From: Streptomyces kronopolitis
Lineage (GTDB): Bacteria; Actinomycetota; Actinomycetes; Streptomycetales; Streptomycetaceae
Direction of reading: 5' to 3'
NCBI RefSeq assembly: GCF_014646275.1
Contig: NZ_BMND01000009.1
Span: 153,632-217,631 of the forward strand
DNA length: 64,000 nucleotides
Below are positions 60,243 through 64,000 of this stretch, in pieces. Under the pieces are notes generated by a model. That model made no database searches. It was not told where the DNA came from and saw nothing but the letters and a program-made list of their open reading frames with translations. The position numbers and the translations under genes were made by a program. The number at the start of each line of letters is the position of its first letter. Position 1 is the stretch's first letter.

Positions 60243-61675
60243 GCAAGCTCGGCCCTTTTGAAGTACACCCATTCGCAGACGTGTTCCCCCTCATTGAGGG
60301 CGATGAGTTCGACGACCTGGTCCGAGATGTCAAGGCCCACGGCCTGCGAGACAAGATCGTCCTCAATCATGACCGCACCGTCCTCGTCGACGGTCGCAAC
60401 CGCTACCGCGCCTGCGACGCCGCCGACGTGGACGCAGATTTCGAAGTCCTCCCCAAGGACTTCTCGGAGTCTGCGATCTTGGACCTGATCGTCTCGAAGA
60501 ACATCACCCGCCGTCAGCTCAGCGCCGGTCAGCGCGCTTTCCTCGCCCTCGAATACGAGAAGGCTTTCGAAGGCGAGGCGAAAGATGCGCAACGTGAGTC
60601 GGCGCGACGAGCCCGCAAACACGCAAACACGCAGGTAACGGACGGTCCGCTGATGCGGGCGGATCCGTCCGAATCAGCGGAGGAGTGCCGGCCACGACCG
60701 AAGGCCGCGCGGGCTGTCGGAGCGTCGCCTCGGGCGGTGCAGCGGGCGAAGGCGGTTCAGACCTACGCCCCCGAGCTGGTGGAGAAGGTCCGCTCCGGCG
60801 AAATGCCGCTCGACCTGGCCGACAAGGAGGCCCAGCAGCGCCGGCGGGCCATGCCGGAGAACGCACCGTCCGAAAAGCCCGGCAAGGTGATGCTGACGCT
60901 GCGCACCCATGACGGGGCGGAGGTCGCCTACGCCCGGCCCGAGGGGAAGCCGACGTTCAACAACACCAGCGACGGTGAGGGCATCTCCTGGGCCCAGTGG
61001 TCGTGGAACCCGGTCACTGGCTGTTTGCACGGGTGCGACTACTGCTATGCGCGCGAGATCACCCTGCGTTTCAAGCAAGTCAATCCGGCCGGATTCACGC
61101 CGCTCTTCCACCACGAGCGTCTCGCTGCTCCCGCCAACACGAAGGTCCCCGAGCAGCACCGCGATGACCCGTCGTGGCGTCGGGTCTTCGTCTGCAGCAT
61201 GGCTGACCTCTACGGCCGCTGGGTGCCTGATGCCTGGATCTACGAAGTCCACGACGTCATGCACCACCACGCCGACTGGGACTACCTGCTCCTGACAAAG
61301 TTCCCCGCCCGCTACACCAAGCTCGACCTGCCGAAGACCGCCTGGGTCGGCACCAGCATCGACGAGCAAAAGCGCGTCCGGATCGCCGAGGACGCCTTCC
61401 GCAAAATCGAAGGCGTCAAGGTGAAGTGGCTGTCCATCGAACCCCTCAAGGAGCCGCTGGAGTTCAGCGATCTGTCGATGTTCGACTGGGTCGTCATCGG
61501 CGCGCAGACCGAGACCCGCCAAGAAGGCGGCGTCGTCCCGGCCTTCAGCCCCCCCTTCGAGTGGGTGGCCCGTCTAGTTGCCCAGGCTCGGGACGCCGGC
61601 TGCCGGGTCCACCTGAAGCCAAACCTGGTCAACGGGCACCCAGGGATGGCACTCCCCGACGAATACCCGGCCTGA
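60239..61675 (+). CDS. ParB-like nuclease domain fused to DUF5131 (phage Gp37/Gp68, radical-SAM-like)
   Basis: 478-residue fusion. Residues 1-90 are a ParB/Spo0J N-terminal domain (EFDDLVRDVKAHGLRDKIVL then LVDGRNRYRACDAAD). Residues 95-190 are a charged linker with an HTH-like stretch (AVGASPRAVQRAKAVQ). Residues 235-478 are DUF5131: ISWAQWSWNPVTGCLHGCDY then CYAREITLRF, giving a CxxxCxxC cluster as in radical SAM enzymes, then SMADLYGRWVPD and WLSIEPLKEPLEF. Overlaps the TcmP-like gene, so both are made together. The substrate and reaction are unknown. Confidence 0.85.
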   Translation: MSKLGPFEVHPFADVFPLIEGDEFDDLVRDVKAHGLRDKIVLNHDRTVLVDGRNRYRACDAADVDADFEVLPKDFSESAILDLIVSKNITRRQLSAGQRAFLALEYEKAFEGEAKDAQRESARRARKHANTQVTDGPLMRADPSESAEECRPRPKAARAVGASPRAVQRAKAVQTYAPELVEKVRSGEMPLDLADKEAQQRRRAMPENAPSEKPGKVMLTLRTHDGAEVAYARPEGKPTFNNTSDGEGISWAQWSWNPVTGCLHGCDYCYAREITLRFKQVNPAGFTPLFHHERLAAPANTKVPEQHRDDPSWRRVFVCSMADLYGRWVPDAWIYEVHDVMHHHADWDYLLLTKFPARYTKLDLPKTAWVGTSIDEQKRVRIAEDAFRKIEGVKVKWLSIEPLKEPLEFSDLSMFDWVVIGAQTETRQEGGVVPAFSPPFEWVARLVAQARDAGCRVHLKPNLVNGHPGMALPDEYPA

Positions 61676-61804
61676 CCCCCGTAGGCGCCGCGGGAACGCG
61701 TCGCCTACGAGTTCGGCGAGAATCGATGGATGTTGAAGGGGGTGGTTGCTGTGGTCCGTCCATGGGTGCGGCGGAACTTTGGCGAGCAGCGGATGTGGGT
61801 CTGA

Positions 61805-62172
61805 ATGCCGTATGAGGGAGGATCCAACCTTCGCTGGATCCTCGAAGAGCTGGGCGCTCGGATCCGCCCGGAGTGGAATAAACCAGCCCGACGATGGCAG
61901 GTCGCCCGGAAGCACCTGCGGGTGCTCGCTGGCGCACTCGCCGAACGGTTCGGCGAAGTCGATGTGTACCTGCAGTTCTCGGCAGCCGAACGGTGCGGCA
62001 CTCGTTGTCAGCGGGCGCAGGGCGACGACTGCAGCTGCTCTTCATGGGAAAGCGTCACGGTGGTGCTGCCTACTGGCGTAACTGTCTCCTAGTGGGCGAC
62101 ACCACCCTCGTCAGCGGCGCCCGCCGCGAGCGCCACCTCCGCGTCCTGGCCCGCCCGCACGCGTCCCCCTGA
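61805..62172 (+). pseudogene. Cys-rich island protein with one frameshift
   Basis: ATG 61805 gives NLRWILEELGARIRPEWNKP then RRWQVARKHLRVLAGALAER and ERCGTRCQRAQGDDCSCS, a small conserved Cys-rich Streptomyces family. The next block (GKRHGGAAYWRNCLLVGDTT then LVSGARRERHLRVL) follows in another frame from about 62040 to the stop at 62172. Confidence 0.6.
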
Positions 62173-62179
62173 CCGGCCG

Positions 62180-62610
62180 GTGTCCGACACGCGCGAGGAG
62201 GTCCCTTGGGCAGCTTCGTGCCGACTGCCGGGGCTTCGGGGACGACGTCCAAGCGGCCGGTGCGCGTCGAACGCCACGGCCTGAACGCGGCCGGTGAGTT
62301 CGGGCGCGGCCACGGCGAGGATGGGGTCGAACTGGGCGAGGACGCTGCCGCTCACGGCCGGAGCGACCAAGCTGCGCTCGGTCATCATCGCGCCGACCGC
62401 GCTGCCGAGTCCGAGCGGCTCGCGCCCGTCCCGGCGTACGACAGCGGTGGTGCGCCGCTTGGGCTTCTTCGTCTGGGCGGCGCCGTTCTCCTTCAGGATC
62501 ACCCGGCCGTGTCGATTCCTTCCGGGACAGCTCTCGGTCAAGGGTTGCGCAGCGCGATGGCGGAGCTGAGGAAGGTCGCGAATGTGCACCAGGCCACGTA
62601 GGGCAACAGG
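62180..62610 (-). pseudogene. DUF721 (DciA-like) protein, frameshifted, copy 1
   Basis: KKPKRRTTAVVRRDGREPLG then LGSAVGAMMTERSLVAPAVS and GSVLAQFDPILAVAAPELTG match the DUF721 helicase-loader-like proteins of actinomycetes. After AVAFDA the sequence moves to another frame (LDVVPEAPAVGTKL). N-terminus also unclear. Next to a second copy. Confidence 0.6.
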
Positions 62611-62656
62611 CTCGTGGCGGCGGGGCATCGATACGGTGCCCTGCTGCCTGACCTGG

Positions 62657-63409
62657 TCAGCTCGAGCCCGCCTCGAGGGGCTGCGGCTGATCCTCCGACT
62701 GCGGCCCGGTCTCAGGGAAGGCCCTCGCCGACATGCGGCGCAGCGCCAGGGTCTGCTGCTCGTTGGCCTCCTGGAGCGCCAGGTCGGCGGGACGGCCGGA
62801 CCACGCCTTTCGGTGCGCAGCGAGTGCCTGGCGGAACCCGTCGGAGGGCTGGGCCAGCTGAGCCGGCCTGGGCGGCTCAGCCGGCTCGGCGGCGGCCGGG
62901 GCCTGCGTCGTGGTGGTGAGGGTCGGGAGGTTGCCGACGGGCAGGACCCGTACCCGCCGCACGGTGGTGGTGCCGGCCGCCTGGTTCGCGGCGGTGATGA
63001 TGCGCGGGGTGATCAGCCGGGGCTGGGTGGCGTAGGCGGGTGAGGTGGGCTGCAGGTCCAGCTGTCCGGTCTCCGTGTGGAAGGCGACGGCGGCGATGTG
63101 GTGGGACAGCTGCGGGGCGATGGTGGCGGCGATGTCCGGCCAGCGGTCGAGGATGCGGCAGCGGCTGATGGCGGGCAGGCCCCAGGCCCGGTCCGCCATC
63201 AGCCGCTGAGCACCGCACTGAAGCCCTGCGGGTCGCGGCCGTCTCGGCCGCGCCGGCCGGCGGCTTCCCGGCGGCGGGCAAGGGGGGCTCTCGCCGCCAC
63301 GCTTCTTCGCGCTCTCCCGCGCGGCGTGCAGGGCGACCCGGGCGAGGTCGACGCCGCACGGCTCCCCGCCGTCGGGGTGGTGGGCCGGTGGGGTCATCTC
63401 GGTCATCAC
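62657..63409 (-). pseudogene. DUF721 (DciA-like) protein, copy 2, with two compensating frameshifts
   Basis: The start GVDLARVALHAARESAKKRG and the end LMADRAWGLPAISRCRILDR then WPDIAATIAPQLSHHIAAVA, YATQPRLITPRIITAANQAA and RVRVLPVGNLP are in one frame, but the connecting 25 residues make sense only in another (PLARRREAAGRRGRDGRDPQ then GFSAVLSG). Two indels, the second cancelling the first, could still give a full-length protein with a scrambled linker. Confidence 0.6.
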
Positions 63410-63411
63410 TC

Positions 63412-63600
63412 CTACCGATGTCCGATGGTCATTAGCGTGCTGCGCGAGCCTGCGGCCAGCTGCCGGGCCAGGTGCAGCAGCGTGCGGCCGTAGAGCTGTT
63501 GGGCGGCTTCCGGTCCCATTGAGGCGACGGCGTCCTCGATCAGGTCAGTGTCGCCGAGCGCCAGGGGTGGCTGGCCTCTGCGCGGGAATGCGCCAGGAAG
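63412..63600 (-). CDS. Short hypothetical protein, C-terminal part clear
   Basis: LALGDTDLIEDAVASMGPEA then AQQLYGRTLLHLARQLAAGS and RSTLMTIGHR. The helical ending looks genuine, but the start cannot be fixed; the open frame extends to 63768 through unlikely sequence. Confidence 0.4.
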   Translation of the reverse strand, partial: LPGAFPRRGQPPLALGDTDLIEDAVASMGPEAAQQLYGRTLLHLARQLAAGSRSTLMTIGHR

Positions 63601-63636
63601 TGGGTGGATTATGTCGCTGAGAAGAAAGGTTCCGCA

Positions 63637-63818
63637 GTGACCACGCCCGCCCCCGCACCGTCCACCGTGAGGGTGTCCTGCCCGCGCAAGGACGTCGGAC
63701 GGTGCGCGACTTGCCCCGGCAGCCCTGCCACCGTTACGGGCACGGCGGCAATCCGTTGTGCCCGACATGTCGCGCCGTAGTCGAAGCTCGGCGGGCTAAG
63801 ACGTCAGCTTCGGTGTAG
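63637..63818 (+). pseudogene. Small zinc-ribbon island protein with a frameshift
   Basis: GTG 63637 follows AGAAAGG. VSCPRKDVGRCATCPGS in the first frame, then PCHRYGHGGNPLCPTCRAVV then EARRAK in another, ending at TAG 63818. Together the CxxC pairs form the zinc ribbon of a small family found next to mobile-element genes in Streptomyces. One indel near 63725. Confidence 0.5.
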
Positions 63819-63862
63819 ACGGTCCCGACGCCCCGGCAGCATGGCCGGCTGCCGCCAGTTGG

Positions 63863-63904
63863 ACGATGAGGGCGCCCCGGCCTTCGCCGGGGCGCCCTCA
63901 TCGT
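63863..63904. terminator. Bidirectional terminator, 18-bp stem
   Basis: 63863-63880 pairs perfectly with 63887-63904 around a six-base loop, followed by TT on the plus strand. It lies between the genes converging from 63818 and 63905. Confidence 0.9.
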
Positions 63905-64000
63905 TTAGGCGAAGGCCAGTTCGCGGAAGGTGTTGCGGATGTCCGTCAGGGGCTGGCGGTCGCGGGTGTAGTAGAGCTTGTTGGTCAGCAGGATCGCCCA
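63905..64000 (-). CDS. C-terminal end of an unidentified protein (runs off the right edge)
   Basis: The last 31 residues are visible: WAILLTNKLYYTRDRQPLTD then IRNTFRELAFA and TAA at 63905. Too little to assign a family. Confidence 0.6.
   Translation of the reverse strand, partial: WAILLTNKLYYTRDRQPLTDIRNTFRELAFA

Noticed and set aside
1..64000. tRNA, rRNA, riboswitch or attachment site
   Set aside because: I looked for tRNA-like cloverleaf segments and att-type direct repeats near the recombinase and saw none that I could support by eye; a tRNAscan and repeat search would decide.

Overview
The window is high-GC DNA with actinomycete gene style: GTG starts, ATGA/GTGA stop-start overlaps, an XRE-DUF397 pair, SpoIIE-type phosphatases, DUF6233, DUF721-like and DUF6415-like proteins, and an srs-like type III PKS operon. 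All of this points to a Streptomyces or close relative. No rRNA, tRNA or housekeeping operon was recognised. The mix of recombinase and transposase pieces, small phage- or plasmid-like proteins and many broken genes suggests an accessory region (chromosome arm, island or linear plasmid).

Layout. 0-9.6 kb: a serine recombinase cut by the left edge, IS1380 and IS5-family remnants, an XRE regulator, a broken ATPase, an orphan gas-vesicle gene (gvpA), a fatty acid desaturase, an integral membrane protein, and a run of small overlapping island genes. 9.6-14.6 kb: a phenolic-lipid type cluster, with type III PKS, ICMT-like methyltransferase and FAD oxidoreductase in one overlapping operon, a divergent UbiA prenyltransferase, and a decayed MMPL exporter and MarR regulator. 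14.6-21.8 kb: small phage-like genes (DUF4406/DUF6378), a PP2C phosphatase, a methyltransferase joined to the stub of a lost glycosyltransferase, and an anti-sigma type kinase broken by a TGA. 21.8-24.4 kb: a secreted Trp/His-rich repeat protein whose 5' side is cut by a complete ISL3 element. 24.4-36.7 kb: MFS transporter, hemerythrin, sigma-B type sigma factor, STAS protein, a stand-alone DUF3662 protein and a large multidomain phosphatase. 36.7-43.3 kb: a block of frameshifted island genes, a DivIVA-like coiled-coil protein and an NTPase that has lost its P-loop region. 43.4-45.3 kb: a three-repeat CRISPR-like array next to tnpB. 46.5-49.2 kb: a radical-SAM RiPP cluster. 49.5-54.3 kb: an XRE/DUF397 pair, a 388-bp element with perfect 28-bp inverted ends, and a secreted peptide followed by an ABC transporter. 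54.5-64 kb: island genes, a solo CRISPR-like repeat, and a two-gene unit of a TcmP-like protein and a ParB-DUF5131 (radical-SAM-like) fusion.

How the genes fit together. Three units look coherent and mostly intact: the PKS operon, the RiPP cluster (modification enzyme, one-base gap, precursor with a C-terminal CSC motif) and the TcmP/ParB-DUF5131 pair. A second theme is partner-switching regulation: one sigma factor, one STAS protein, two PP2C phosphatases and one broken HATPase lie within 19 kb. Many genes between these units keep recognisable protein sequence only if one or two frameshifts or an in-frame stop are allowed. Either the region is decaying or the assembly has indel errors; the sequence alone cannot separate these.

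All family assignments come from reading motifs by eye; no database search was run.
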